Source: Kitasatospora albolonga (GTDB taxonomy: Bacteria; Actinomycetota; Actinomycetes; Streptomycetales; Streptomycetaceae). Taken from it: a DNA stretch of 64,000 nt. The stretch covers positions 2,784,001 through 2,848,000 of the forward strand of contig CP020563.1 of assembly GCA_002082585.1 (NCBI GenBank). The letters are read 5' to 3'. Under the pieces are notes generated by a model. The model ran no database searches, was not told the DNA's origin, and worked only from the letters and a program-made list of their open reading frames with translations. A program made the translations under genes and the position numbers. This document shows positions 55,312 to 64,000 of the stretch, in pieces (the first letter of the stretch is position 1; the number at the start of each line of letters is the position of its first letter).

Positions 55312-55364
55312 ACGGAAGGACCCGCTCCCGTACGTATCCACGTATGCGGGGCGGGTCCTTCCGT
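55312..55364. terminator. 14-bp bidirectional hairpin after the sigma factor gene
   Basis: ACGGAAGGACCCGC (55312-55325) pairs perfectly with 55351-55364. The 25-base loop contains a smaller repeat of ACGTAT. It divides the sigma gene from the converging hut operon. Confidence 0.85.
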
Positions 55365-55382
55365 GTGCCGGGCTCCCGGCGT

Positions 55383-56555
55383 CTACTCCACCCGCTCCCC
55401 GCCCCGCCACACCGCGCTGACCAGCGGGACGCCCGGGCGGTAGGCGAGGTGGACGTGGCTCGGGGCGTCCAGGAGGACCAGGTCGGCGCGGGCGCCGGGG
55501 GTGATGCGGCCGATGTCGGTACGGCGCAGGGCCGCCGCGCCGCCCGCGGTGGCGGACCAGAGGGCCTCGTCGGGGGTCATCCCCATGTCGCGTACGGCCA
55601 GGGCGATGCAGAACGGCAGGGACGAGGTGAACGACGAGCCGGGGTTGCAGTCCGTGGAGAGCGCGACGGTGGCCCCCGCGTCGAGCAGGCGGCGGGCGTC
55701 GGGCCAGGCCGCGCGGGTGGAGAACTCGGCGCCGGGGAGCAGCGTGGCGACCGTGTTGCCCTGGCCGAGCGCGTCCACGTCCGCGTCGGTGAGGTGGGTG
55801 CAGTGGTCGGCGGAGGCGGCGTCGAGCTCCACGGCGAGCTGGACACCGGGCCCGTACGTCAGCTGGTTGGCGTGGATGCGCGGGTGGAGGCCCTTGGCAC
55901 GGCCCGCCGTGAGGATGGCGCGGGCCTGGTCGCCGTCGAAGGCGCCGCGCTCGCAGAAGACGTCGATCCAGCGGGCGTGCGGGGCGCAGGCGTCCAGCAT
56001 CGGGCCGGTGACCAGGTCGACGTATCCGGCCGGGTCGTCGGCGTAGTCGGGGGAGACGATGTGGGCGCCGAGGTAGGTGACCTCGTCGGTGTGGCGGGAG
56101 GCGATGCGCAGGGCGCGGGCCTCGTCCTCGACGGTGAGGCCGTAACCGGACTTGGTCTCGAAGGTGGTGGTGCCCTGGCGGAGGGCCTCGGCGAGGTAGC
56201 GGGCGACGTTGGCGGAGAGCTGCTCGTCGGTGGCCTGGCGGGTGGCGGCGACGGTGGTGCGGATGCCGCCCGCGGTGTAGGGCTGCCCGGACATCCGGGC
56301 GTTGAACTCCTGGGTGCGGTCGCCCGCGAAGACGAGGTGCGAGTGGGAGTCGACGAAGCCCGGGATCATGGCCCGGCCGGCCGCGTCGAGGACGTTGTCA
56401 GTGGCGGGTGCTTTGCTTGATTCACCGGTCCAGACGATGCGGTCGCCCTCGATGACGACGGCCGCGTCCTGGATCAGGCCCAGGGGGGTCCCGTTGCCGA
56501 GGGAGGGGTCATTGGTGACCAGGCTGGCGATGTGGGTGACGGCGGTGGTCGTCAT
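55383..56555 (-). CDS. hutI: Imidazolonepropionase HutI
   Basis: 390 residues. An amidohydrolase fold with the metal-binding [13 protein letters not shown] (HxH), RIHANQLT (His), [10 protein letters not shown] (Asp) and [10 protein letters not shown], the last being characteristic of HutI. It opens the ring of imidazolone propionate to give N-formimino-L-glutamate, the third step of histidine breakdown. Last gene of the leftward hut operon, 56 bases after hutF. Confidence 0.96.
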   Translation of the reverse strand: MTTTAVTHIASLVTNDPSLGNGTPLGLIQDAAVVIEGDRIVWTGESSKAPATDNVLDAAGRAMIPGFVDSHSHLVFAGDRTQEFNARMSGQPYTAGGIRTTVAATRQATDEQLSANVARYLAEALRQGTTTFETKSGYGLTVEDEARALRIASRHTDEVTYLGAHIVSPDYADDPAGYVDLVTGPMLDACAPHARWIDVFCERGAFDGDQARAILTAGRAKGLHPRIHANQLTYGPGVQLAVELDAASADHCTHLTDADVDALGQGNTVATLLPGAEFSTRAAWPDARRLLDAGATVALSTDCNPGSSFTSSLPFCIALAVRDMGMTPDEALWSATAGGAAALRRTDIGRITPGARADLVLLDAPSHVHLAYRPGVPLVSAVWRGGERVE

Positions 56556-56611
56556 CTGGAGAGTGTTCTCCTCGCGTTCCGGGGGGTCCGGGTCCGCTGT
56601 CGGGGATGGGA

Positions 56612-58033
56612 TCAGTGGTGCAGGGCGGCCACGGCCGCCGCGAGCGCTCCGGGCACGTCCTCGATCAGCGCGTGGCGGCCGTCGCGGACGATATGACGGC
56701 CCGCTACGACCGTGTGCCGCACATCAGCGGCGGAGGCGGCGAATACGGCGGTCTCCGCTGCCAGCCGGGGCACCGGTCCCGCTGTTCTGACGGAGTCCAG
56801 GGCGACCGTCGTCAGGTCGGCGGGGGCGCCCGGTTCCAGGACGCCCGCGTCGGGGCGGCCGAGTGCGGCGTGCCCGTCGGCGGAGGCGGCCCGGAGCAGG
56901 GCGGCGGCCGTCCAGTGGCCCCGGATGTGGGTGCGCAGGCGCTCGTTGAGCTCCATCGCGCGCGCCTCTTCGAAGAGGTCGATGACGGCGTGGCTGTCGC
57001 TGCCCAGGGAGAGCGGGGAGCCCGCCTTCTGGAGGGCCACGGCGGGGCCGATGCCGTCGGCGAGGTCGCGTTCGGTGGTGGGGCACATGCAGGTGCCGGT
57101 GGTGGAGGAGCCGAGCAGCGCGATGTCCTCCTCCGTCAGATGCGTGTTGTGGACGCCGGTGGTGCGCGGGCCCAGCACCCCGTGGTCGGCCAGGAGCCGG
57201 GTGGGGGTGCGGCCGTGGGCGGCGAGGCAGGCGTCGTTCTCCGCGAGCTGTTCGGAGAGGTGGACATGGAGCGGGGCGTTCCGCTCCTCGGCCCACCGTG
57301 CGACGGTGGCCAGCTGGTCCGCCGGAACCGCCCGTACGGAGTGGATGGCGGCGCCGATCAGGGTGTGGTCGTCGCCCTTGAGGAGGGAGGCGCGCTCGGC
57401 CCAGGCATCGGCGGTGGTGTCGGAGAAGCGCAGCTGGTGCCGGTTGGGCGGCTCGTTGAATCCGGCGGCGAGGTAGGCGGTGTCCAGCAGGGTGATCCGG
57501 ATGCCGGCCTCGGCCGCCGCCGCGATCAGCGCCTCGCCCATGGCGTTGGGGTTGGCGTAGGGCGTGCCGCCGGGCGCGTGGTGCAGATAGTGGAACTCGC
57601 CGACGGAGGTGATGCCTGCCAGGGCCATTTCGGCGTACGTGGCGCGGGCCAGGTCGAAGTAGCTGTCCGGGGTGAGCCGGGAGGCCACCTGGTACATCAG
57701 CTCGCGCCAGGTCCAGAAGGTGCCGGAGCCCACCTGGACCGTGGCGCGCAGGGCCCGGTGGAAGGCGTGGGAGTGGGTGTTGGCGAGGCCGGGGAGGGTC
57801 AGGCCGCGCAGCACGGTGGCGCCGGGCGGGGGTGTCCGGACCCCGGTCCTGATCCCGGCGATGCGGCCGTCCGCGACCTCCACGGTGACGTCGGGCTCGA
57901 CGTGGGTGGAGAGCCAGGCGTGGTCCATCCAGTACGTCGCGGTGACGGGCCCGCCCGCGGCCCGTGCCGTGGCCGCGGTCTGTGCCGTGGCCGCGGTCCC
58001 TGTCGTCACCGTGGTCCGGTTTGTCAGCTGCAC
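56612..58033 (-). CDS. hutF: Formimidoylglutamate deiminase HutF
   Basis: 473 residues from the GTG at 58031-58033 (GAAGG seven bases upstream), overlapping the stop of the upstream amidohydrolase gene by ten bases. Metal-binding motifs: [13 protein letters not shown] (HxH), [10 protein letters not shown] (His, Glu), [11 protein letters not shown] and [12 protein letters not shown] (Asp). It converts formiminoglutamate to N-formyl-L-glutamate and ammonia. This places the organism on the five-step (HutF/HutG) histidine pathway, so a deformylase is needed next. An Ala/Thr-rich run fills residues 8-30, before the enzyme fold. Confidence 0.93.
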   Translation of the reverse strand: MQLTNRTTVTTGTAATAQTAATARAAGGPVTATYWMDHAWLSTHVEPDVTVEVADGRIAGIRTGVRTPPPGATVLRGLTLPGLANTHSHAFHRALRATVQVGSGTFWTWRELMYQVASRLTPDSYFDLARATYAEMALAGITSVGEFHYLHHAPGGTPYANPNAMGEALIAAAAEAGIRITLLDTAYLAAGFNEPPNRHQLRFSDTTADAWAERASLLKGDDHTLIGAAIHSVRAVPADQLATVARWAEERNAPLHVHLSEQLAENDACLAAHGRTPTRLLADHGVLGPRTTGVHNTHLTEEDIALLGSSTTGTCMCPTTERDLADGIGPAVALQKAGSPLSLGSDSHAVIDLFEEARAMELNERLRTHIRGHWTAAALLRAASADGHAALGRPDAGVLEPGAPADLTTVALDSVRTAGPVPRLAAETAVFAASAADVRHTVVAGRHIVRDGRHALIEDVPGALAAAVAALHH

Positions 58034-59502
58034 GCGAGACCTTCCAGTACGTCGGCGAGTGCCCGCACCCCGGCCGTGCAGTCGTCCTCGGCGGCGTGCT
58101 CGGCCGGGGAGTGCGAAATGCCGGTGGGGTTCCGTACGAAGAGCATGGCGGTGGGCACCGAGGCGGACAAAATACCCGCGTCGTGGCCCGCGCCGGTGCC
58201 GAGGACGGGGACGGGGCGCCCCGTGTCGCCGCTCCCCTCCAGGATCTTGGCGAGCTCGTCGCGCAGGGCGTGCTCGAACTCGACCACGGGCGTGAACGAC
58301 TCGCGTACGACGTCGAGGTCGATCCCGGCCCGCTCGGCGTACTCCCGGGCGGCGCGCTCGATCCCGGTGACGACGGCGTCCAGGGTGGCCTGGTCGGCGG
58401 CGCGGGAGTCGAGCCAGCCACGGACGAGGGAGGGGATGGCGTTGACCCCGTTGGGCTCGACCGCGATCTTGCCGAAGGTGGCGAGGGCGCCGGTGAGTTC
58501 GGCCTCGCGGCGGGCGGCGAGCACGGTCTCGGCGTACGTGAGCATCGGGTCGCGGCGGTCGGCCAGGCGGGTGGTGCCCGCGTGGTTGGCCTCGCCCCGG
58601 AAGTCGAACCGCCAGCGGCCGTGCGGCCAGATGGCGGAGGCGATGCCGACGGGGTCGCCGGTCAGGTCGAGGGCGCGGCCCTGCTCGACGTGGAGTTCGA
58701 CGAACGCGCCGATCCGGGCGAGCCGTTCGGGGTCGGGGCCGATGGCCTCGGGGTCGTATCCGGCGCTCTCCATGGCGGTGGGCAGGGCGATCCCGTCGGC
58801 GTCCCGGAGGCGGTGGGCGTCGGCGACGGTGAGCTGTCCGGCGGCGAGCCGGGACCCGACGCAGGCGAGACCGAAGCGGGCGCCCTCCTCGTCGCCGAAG
58901 TTGGTGATGGCGAGGGGCCGGGTGAACGCCACGCCCCGGGAGCGGAGTTCGTCGAGCGCGGCAAAGGAGGAGACCACGCCCAGCGGCCCGTCGAAGGCAC
59001 CGCCGTCGGGGACGGAGTCCAGGTGCGAGCCGGTGACGACGGCGTCCCCGGCCAGGGGGTCGCCGAGCCAGGCCCACTGGTTGCCGTTGCGGTCGGTCTC
59101 GTAGGTGAGCCCGCGCGCTTCGGCCTGCGCCCGGAACCAGGCCCGGCAGTCGAGGTCCGCCGCCGACCAGGCGTAACGCCGGTAGCCACCGCTGTCGGGG
59201 TGACGTCCCACGGGGGCCAGCTCGCGCCACATGGAGAGGAAGGAGTCACCTGTACGCCCCTGGGGCGCGGGGCCGCCGGAGGGAGCGGCGGCGCCTTGGG
59301 CCGGACCGGGCGCGGCGGCGCTCCGGGGCGAGCCCGCACCCGCGGGCCCCCCGGACGGTGCGGCGGCGCCCCGGGCCGAGCTCGCCGCCGCGCTCCTCGG
59401 CGTACCCCGGTCCTCGGAGGATGCGTCGGCACCCCGCGCCGCACCCGTCGACGTACCCCGGTTCGACATGCCCCGGTCCCCCGGTGTGCCGGACGACGGC
59501 AT
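58024..59502 (-). CDS. M20-family amidohydrolase (allantoate amidohydrolase-like), candidate N-formylglutamate deformylase
   Basis: 492 residues from the ATG at 59500-59502, overlapping the hutU stop (ATGA). Residues 1 to about 85 are a low-complexity Ala/Gly/Pro/Ser leader; the enzyme proper begins near SMWRELAPVGRH. Metal motifs of the carbamoylase/allantoate branch are present: GSHLDSVPDGGAFDG, NFGDEEGARF, ELHVEQGRAL and EANHAGTTR. Usual annotation is allantoate amidohydrolase (releasing ureidoglycolate or ureidoglycine). Placed between hutU and hutF in an overlapping operon without hutG, it more likely removes the formyl group from N-formylglutamate. That role is inferred from context. 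Confidence 0.85.
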   Translation of the reverse strand: MPSSGTPGDRGMSNRGTSTGAARGADASSEDRGTPRSAAASSARGAAAPSGGPAGAGSPRSAAAPGPAQGAAAPSGGPAPQGRTGDSFLSMWRELAPVGRHPDSGGYRRYAWSAADLDCRAWFRAQAEARGLTYETDRNGNQWAWLGDPLAGDAVVTGSHLDSVPDGGAFDGPLGVVSSFAALDELRSRGVAFTRPLAITNFGDEEGARFGLACVGSRLAAGQLTVADAHRLRDADGIALPTAMESAGYDPEAIGPDPERLARIGAFVELHVEQGRALDLTGDPVGIASAIWPHGRWRFDFRGEANHAGTTRLADRRDPMLTYAETVLAARREAELTGALATFGKIAVEPNGVNAIPSLVRGWLDSRAADQATLDAVVTGIERAAREYAERAGIDLDVVRESFTPVVEFEHALRDELAKILEGSGDTGRPVPVLGTGAGHDAGILSASVPTAMLFVRNPTGISHSPAEHAAEDDCTAGVRALADVLEGLACS

Positions 59503-61160
59503 CAGTTGCCCTCCGTCATCGGTACGCGTACGCCCTTGTCGGCGGCGACGGACTCCGCGATGTCGTAGCCCGCGTCGACATGGCGGATGACGCCCATGCC
59601 GGGGTCGTTCGTCAGGACGCGGCGGATCTTCTCGCCCGCGAGCTTCGTGCCGTCCGCGACGGTGACCTGGCCCGCGTGGATGGAGCGGCCCATGCCGACG
59701 CCGCCGCCGTGGTGGAGGGAGACCCAGGAGGCACCGGAGGCGACGTTGACCATGGCGTTGAGGAGCGGCCAGTCGGCGATGGCGTCGGAGCCGTCGAGCA
59801 TGGCCTCGGTCTCGCGGTACGGGGAGGCGACCGAGCCGCAGTCCAGGTGGTCGCGGCCGATGGCCAGCGGGGCGGCCAGTTCGCCGCTCGCGACCATGTC
59901 GTTGAAGCGCTCGCCCGCCTTGTCGCGCTCGCCGTAGCCGAGCCAGCAGATGCGGGCGGGCAGGCCCTGGAAGTGGACGCGCTCCCCGGCCATCGTGATC
60001 CAGCGGTGCAGGGACTCGTTCTCCGGGAAGAGGTCCAGGATCGCCTTGTCCGTCTTGTGGATGTCGGACGCCTCGCCGGAGAGGGCGGCCCAGCGGAAGG
60101 GGCCCTTGCCCTCGCAGAAAAGGGGGCGGATGTAGGCGGGGACGAAGCCGGGGAAGTCGAAGGCCCGGTCGTACCCGGCGAGCCGGGCCTCGCCGCGGAT
60201 GGAGTTGCCGTAGTCGAAGACCTCGGCCCCGGCGTCCATGAAGCCGACCATGGCCTCGACGTGGCGGGCCATGGACTCGCGGGCGCGCTGGGTGAAGTCG
60301 GCGGGCTTCTCGGCGGCGAGGGTGGCCATGTCGTCGAAGTCGACGCCGAGCGGGAGGTAGGCCAGCGGGTCGTGGGCGCTGGTCTGGTCGGTGACGATGT
60401 CGACGGGCGCGCCCTCGGCGAGCATCCGGGGCAGCAGCTCCGCCGCGTTGCCGAGGAGGCCGATGGAGAGGGGGCGGCGGGCGTCGCGGGCCTCGACGGC
60501 GAGCTGGAGGGCGTGCTCCAGGCTGTCGGCCCTCACGTCCAGGTAGCGGTGTTCGATGCGGCGGTCGATGGCGCGCGGGTCGACGTCGATACAGATGGCG
60601 ACGCCGTCGTTCATGGTGACGGCGAGCGGCTGGGCGCCGCCCATGCCGCCGAGCCCGGCGGTCAGGGTGATCGTCCCGGCCAGCGTGCCGCCGAACTTCT
60701 TCGCGGCGACGGCGGCGAAGGTCTCGTAGGTGCCCTGGAGGATGCCCTGGGTGCCGATGTAGATCCAGGACCCGGCGGTCATCTGGCCGTACATGGTCAG
60801 ACCGAGCTGCTCCAGGCGGCGGAACTCCTCCCAGTTGGCCCAGTCGCCGACCAGGTTGGAGTTGGCGATGAGGACGCGCGGCGCCCACTCGTGGGTCTGC
60901 ATGACGCCGACCGGCCGCCCCGACTGGACGAGCATCGTCTCGTCCTGCTTGAGCGTCTGCAGCGTACGGACCATCGCGTCGAACGAGCGCCAGTCGCGGG
61001 CCGCCTTCCCCGTGCCGCCGTAGACGACGAGCTTGTCGGGGTGCTCGGCGACCTCGGGGTCCAGGTTGTTCTGGAGCATGCGCAGGGCGGCTTCCTGCTG
61101 CCATCCCAGGGCGCTGAGGGCGCTGCCGCGCGGCGCTCGTACGGGGCGGGGTCCTGACAT
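59502..61160 (-). CDS. hutU: Urocanate hydratase HutU
   Basis: 552 residues, ATG with AGGAGG seven bases upstream. [18 protein letters not shown] and [16 protein letters not shown] near the start, [18 protein letters not shown] for NAD, and [17 protein letters not shown], whose Cys is near the NAD adduct site. It adds water to urocanate to give imidazolone propionate, using tightly bound NAD. First gene of the four-gene hut operon; no histidine ammonia-lyase is in the window. Confidence 0.97.
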   Translation of the reverse strand: MSGPRPVRAPRGSALSALGWQQEAALRMLQNNLDPEVAEHPDKLVVYGGTGKAARDWRSFDAMVRTLQTLKQDETMLVQSGRPVGVMQTHEWAPRVLIANSNLVGDWANWEEFRRLEQLGLTMYGQMTAGSWIYIGTQGILQGTYETFAAVAAKKFGGTLAGTITLTAGLGGMGGAQPLAVTMNDGVAICIDVDPRAIDRRIEHRYLDVRADSLEHALQLAVEARDARRPLSIGLLGNAAELLPRMLAEGAPVDIVTDQTSAHDPLAYLPLGVDFDDMATLAAEKPADFTQRARESMARHVEAMVGFMDAGAEVFDYGNSIRGEARLAGYDRAFDFPGFVPAYIRPLFCEGKGPFRWAALSGEASDIHKTDKAILDLFPENESLHRWITMAGERVHFQGLPARICWLGYGERDKAGERFNDMVASGELAAPLAIGRDHLDCGSVASPYRETEAMLDGSDAIADWPLLNAMVNVASGASWVSLHHGGGVGMGRSIHAGQVTVADGTKLAGEKIRRVLTNDPGMGVIRHVDAGYDIAESVAADKGVRVPMTEGN

Positions 61161-61182
61161 GGCGGTGCCTCCTCGCGACGAT

Positions 61183-61223
61183 GACTAACTATTCACATCC
61201 TGAGGCGCTGAATAGTCGTAGTC
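61183..61223. promoter_or_regulatory. Dyad operator candidate between hutU and the permease gene
   Basis: ACTATTCA (61188-61195) is mirrored exactly by TGAATAGT (61209-61216), and GACTA (61183-61187) by TAGTC (61219-61223), giving a long interrupted inverted repeat. It lies about 25 bases upstream of hutU and is the only AT-rich stretch in this divergent gap. Confidence 0.6.
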
Positions 61224-61293
61224 AACAGGTGCGGTCCGCGCCGCGTCCGGGAAAGCGTCTCCCGACCCGTCGCAGCCCGCCCCGGAGGCACCG

Positions 61294-62694
61294 ATGAGCA
61301 CTCCTGACACTCCCGCGACCGACCGGCCGGGGACCCCCGACGGATCACCGCCGCTCAAGCGGGCGCTGGGCCCCAAGCTGCTGATCCTCTTCGTCGTCGG
61401 GGACATCCTCGGCACCGGGATCTACGCCACCACCGGGGATGTGGCGGGCAAGGTGGGCGGCGCGCTCTGGCTGCCGTTCGCGATCGGGTTCGCCGTGGCG
61501 CTGCTGACGGCGGCCTCGTACGTCGAACTCGTCGGCAAGTACCCCAAGGCGGCCGGGGCCGCGCTCTACACCCAGAAGGCGTTCCAGGTCCCCTTCCTCA
61601 CCTTCGTCGTCGCCTTCATGGTCATGTGCTCGGGCCTCTCCTCCGCGAGCGCGGCCGCACGGGCCTTCAGCGGCGACTACCTGGGCGAGTTCACCGACGC
61701 CGTGCCGCCGACCCTGATCGCGATCCTGTTCATCCTCGCCCTGGCCGCGATCAACCTGCGCGGGGTCTCCGAGTCGGTGAAGGCGAACGTCGTCCTGACC
61801 CTGGTGGAGGTCAGCGGCCTCGCGGTGATCCTGGCGATCGGCGCGTACGCCGTACTGAGCGGCGACGGGGAGCCCTCCCGGCTGACCCAGATCGAGACCG
61901 GCGGCACCGGATACGCCCTGCTCACCGGCGTACTCGGCGCCACCGCGCTCGGCTTCTTCGCCTTCGTGGGCTTCGAGGACTCGGTCAACATGGCCGAGGA
62001 GACCAAGGACCCCGCCCGTAACTTCCCCCGGGCCATCTTCATCGGCGTGGCCGTCACCGGCACGATCTACATCCTGGTGGCGCTGGTCTCCTCGCTGCTG
62101 GTCGACTCGCGCACCCTGGCGGACTCCAGCGGCCCGCTGCTGGAAGTGGTGAAAGCGGGCGGCGTCGATTTTCCGCCGAAACTCTTCGCCCTGATCGCCC
62201 TCTTCGCGGTCACCAACTCGGCGCTGATCAACCTGATGATGGCCTCGCGGCTCTGCTACGGGATGGCCAACGAACGCATCCTGCCGCCCGCGATGGGCAA
62301 GGTCCTGGCGGGCCGGCGCACCCCCTGGGTCGGCATCGTCTTCGTCTCCGTCCTGGCGATCGGCCTGGTCTCCACGGGCGAGATCGAGGGGCTCGGCGAC
62401 ACCACCTCCTTCCTGCTGCTCTGCGTCTTCGGCGTGGTCAACATCGCCGTGCTGGTCCTGCGCAGGGACCGGGTGGAGCACCGCCACTTCCGTACGCCGA
62501 CGGCCCTGCCGGTCCTCGGCGCGCTCACCTCCCTCCTCCTGGCGAGCCCGCTCGCGGACCGGGGCCCCGACGTGTACGTACGCGCCGGAATCCTGCTGCT
62601 GATCGGCATCGGCCTGTGGGCGCTGAACAAGGCGGTGATGACGGCCCGCGAGAAGTCCGGCGCCTCGGCGGGGCGGCGGGACGGGCGGAACTGA
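61294..62694 (+). CDS. APC-superfamily amino acid permease
   Basis: 466 residues, ATG with GGAGG six bases upstream. Twelve hydrophobic segments; the first unwound helix reads FVVGDILGTGIYATTGDVAG, typical of APC carriers, with a second symmetric motif GFFAFVGFEDSVNMAEE in TM6. It probably imports an amino acid with protons. Divergence from hutU across a shared dyad suggests histidine or urocanate uptake, though the substrate cannot be read directly. Confidence 0.92.
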   Translation: MSTPDTPATDRPGTPDGSPPLKRALGPKLLILFVVGDILGTGIYATTGDVAGKVGGALWLPFAIGFAVALLTAASYVELVGKYPKAAGAALYTQKAFQVPFLTFVVAFMVMCSGLSSASAAARAFSGDYLGEFTDAVPPTLIAILFILALAAINLRGVSESVKANVVLTLVEVSGLAVILAIGAYAVLSGDGEPSRLTQIETGGTGYALLTGVLGATALGFFAFVGFEDSVNMAEETKDPARNFPRAIFIGVAVTGTIYILVALVSSLLVDSRTLADSSGPLLEVVKAGGVDFPPKLFALIALFAVTNSALINLMMASRLCYGMANERILPPAMGKVLAGRRTPWVGIVFVSVLAIGLVSTGEIEGLGDTTSFLLLCVFGVVNIAVLVLRRDRVEHRHFRTPTALPVLGALTSLLLASPLADRGPDVYVRAGILLLIGIGLWALNKAVMTAREKSGASAGRRDGRN

Positions 62695-62852
62695 CGAAAC
62701 GTCACCCCTGCTTCCCGGCCAGCGTATTTCAGCCGCTCCTTTACACCCTGCGGCGCATGTACCAAAGGAAAATGCCAGAACCTCCACCTGCCGTGAGCAC
62801 GTTGCGTAGCCTCTGGGTCACAGCCGTACGCCGCGTCGGGAGGGGAATCCGC

Positions 62853-63266
62853 GTGCCCGGAATCGACGAGTGCCTGCTCGAAGTCATGAGGCTGCCCGGC
62901 GCCCGGGGCGCCTCGGTGGTCGACTGGACGAGCGGCCTCGCGCTCGGCACCATCGGCGAGTCCCCGAACGGCGACCACGAGGCGACGGCGGCCGAGACCG
63001 CTGAGGTCGCCCGGATGACCGCCGAGCAGCCCGCCTTCGCCCACCTCGCGGCGGGCGGCCCGGCCGAACGCTCCGACGGAGCGCCGAGCACCCCCGTGGA
63101 GGACGTCATCGTCACCACACAAGACGGTTACCACATGCTCCGCTTCGTCGAGACGGCTTTTGACAGCAGCGTCTTCCTCCACCTCTGGCTGAGCCGCTCC
63201 GAAGGCAACCTCGCGCTGGCCCGGCTACGGCTGGGCGAGCTGGCCGAGCGGCTGGTGCTGGCATGA
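62853..63266 (+). CDS. Roadblock/LC7-like small protein
   Basis: 137 residues from the GTG at 62853, with GGGAGGGG seven bases upstream; the frame is open earlier but overlaps the permease gene. The order of a beta-rich core (GARGASVVDWTSGLALGTIG), a helix and a second sheet (EDVIVTTQDGYHMLRFVE) fits Roadblock/LC7-type proteins, which in Streptomyces partner small GTPases or regulators. No enzyme residues. Its stop overlaps the ATG of the next gene, so the pair is coupled. Confidence 0.65.
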   Translation: MPGIDECLLEVMRLPGARGASVVDWTSGLALGTIGESPNGDHEATAAETAEVARMTAEQPAFAHLAAGGPAERSDGAPSTPVEDVIVTTQDGYHMLRFVETAFDSSVFLHLWLSRSEGNLALARLRLGELAERLVLA

Positions 63267-64000
63267 GCGCGATAGCCGCAGACCCCGGCACCCAGGAGGC
63301 GGACCGGCTCCCGGTCCTCTCCCCGATGCTCCAGCGCCTCGCCGACGAACGGGCCACCGGCGCCCTGATGCGCGACCGGGGCACGCTCTACCTCGCCGAC
63401 GGCCAGGTGGTGCACGCCGAGAGCCCCGCCACCCCCGGCATCGACGTGCTCCTGACCACGGGCGGCACGCTGCGGCACGAGGGCTGGTGGGACGCGGTGG
63501 CCCAGGCGGGAGCCGGGCAGCGGGTCGGCCGGTACCTCGTGGACAGCGGCCATGTGCCGGGCGGCGCGCTGGAGTTGTGCCACCTGGGCGCGCTGTACGA
63601 CGCGGCGTTCTTCGCCCTCGCCCCGACCGGTACGCCCGCCCGCTTCCGTTACGGGGTGTCCCACTGGATCGGCCCGGTGCGGCCGGTCCCGGTGGCCGCC
63701 GTCCAGCGCGAGACCCTGCGCAGACGGGAGCTGCTGGACCGGATCTGGCCCGACGCGGCGTGCGACAGCGCCCCCGTGGTCCGGACGGCCGCGCACACCG
63801 CGGGCAGCCCCGTACCGGTCCGCCAGCGGCGGGTCCTGGAGCTGGCCGACGGGCTGCGTACGGCCTCCGACATCGCCCAGGCACTGGGCTGTTCGGCGTT
63901 CCACATCCTGGTCGACCTGCGGCGGCTCGCCGCGGCCGGCCTGGTGGCGGCGGTCCGCGCGCAGCCGCTGCCCACCGCCGGGACCGCCCCCCGGCTACCT
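63263..64000 (+). CDS. Regulator-like protein with DUF4388/PATAN-like N terminus, 3' truncated
   Basis: 246 codons from the ATG at 63263 run off the window without a stop. Residues about 15-60 (ERATGALMRDRGTLYLADG, then VVHAESP) resemble DUF4388/PATAN-type domains of two-component auxiliary proteins. About 190-235 (LELADGLRTASDIAQALGCS, ILVDLRRLAAAGLV) look like a winged-helix or DprA-type C-terminal helix-turn-helix. The 4-base overlap with the Roadblock-like gene suggests one signalling unit. The full length is unknown. Confidence 0.65.
   Translation, partial: MSAIAADPGTQEADRLPVLSPMLQRLADERATGALMRDRGTLYLADGQVVHAESPATPGIDVLLTTGGTLRHEGWWDAVAQAGAGQRVGRYLVDSGHVPGGALELCHLGALYDAAFFALAPTGTPARFRYGVSHWIGPVRPVPVAAVQRETLRRRELLDRIWPDAACDSAPVVRTAAHTAGSPVPVRQRRVLELADGLRTASDIAQALGCSAFHILVDLRRLAAAGLVAAVRAQPLPTAGTAPRLP

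Noticed and set aside
59358..61157. 599-codon rightward frame opposite hutU
   Set aside because: Antisense shadow of a highly conserved enzyme; composition is Val/Gly/Asp-rich with no domain.

Overview
The window is high-GC, GTG-start-rich DNA with short intergenic hairpins and tight 4-base stop/start overlaps. Its gene content (WhiB, coenzyme F420 genes, many LytR-CpsA-Psr proteins, a SigB/SigF-type sigma factor with its switch proteins, sortase-signal surface proteins) points to a Streptomyces chromosome, in a core-type region. I recognise the order metallopeptidase - whiB - fbiA - fbiB - sugar-1-phosphate nucleotidyltransferase - LCP proteins - TIGR03089 - acyl-CoA dehydrogenase - purE/purK - GtrA as the order also found around whiB2 to purK in Mycobacterium tuberculosis. 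Much of 1-44 kb is therefore an ancient actinobacterial block with Streptomyces-specific insertions.

Layout: 0-6.5 kb holds a partial zincin-like gene, a secreted DUF5719 protein coupled to a very large membrane glycosyltransferase, and whiB with a good promoter and a 21-bp hairpin terminator. 7.1-10 kb holds a cysteine dioxygenase and the F420 genes fbiA/fbiB. 10-15 kb holds an AlkA-type glycosylase, a mannose-1-phosphate guanylyltransferase-like gene, a peptidoglycan-recognition amidase and TIGR03089. 15-25.6 kb is a cell-envelope cluster: five LCP ligases, a family-2 glycosyltransferase and an acyl-CoA thioesterase. 25.7-36 kb looks like an accessory insertion: DUF5954, a winged-helix regulator, a broken mini-gene, a RibD-type reductase and a four-gene export operon. 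That operon encodes a lipoprotein, a six-cysteine secreted protein, a 1309-residue transglycosylase/golvesin-like/SGNH fusion and a small membrane protein.

36-44 kb returns to conserved genes: acyl-CoA dehydrogenase, UDP-glucose 6-dehydrogenase, an SGNH hydrolase, a secreted NxGxGN repeat protein, membrane dipeptidase, purE/purK and GtrA. 44-48 kb holds a two-component system and a POT peptide transporter. 48-53 kb is a surface-protein cluster: three translationally coupled genes ending in an LAATG protein, plus a separate LPKTG protein that shares a domain with it. 53-55.3 kb is a partner-switching sigma module (ATP-binding anti-sigma-like protein, STAS antagonist, SigI-type sigma factor).

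55.4-62.7 kb is a histidine-utilisation operon (hutU, an M20 amidohydrolase, hutF, hutI) divergent from an amino-acid permease, with a strong dyad between them. HutF produces N-formylglutamate and no classical deformylase is present, so the M20 enzyme probably fills that step. The window ends in a Roadblock-like gene coupled to a truncated regulator-like gene. I saw no tRNA, rRNA, CRISPR array, insertion sequence or prophage.
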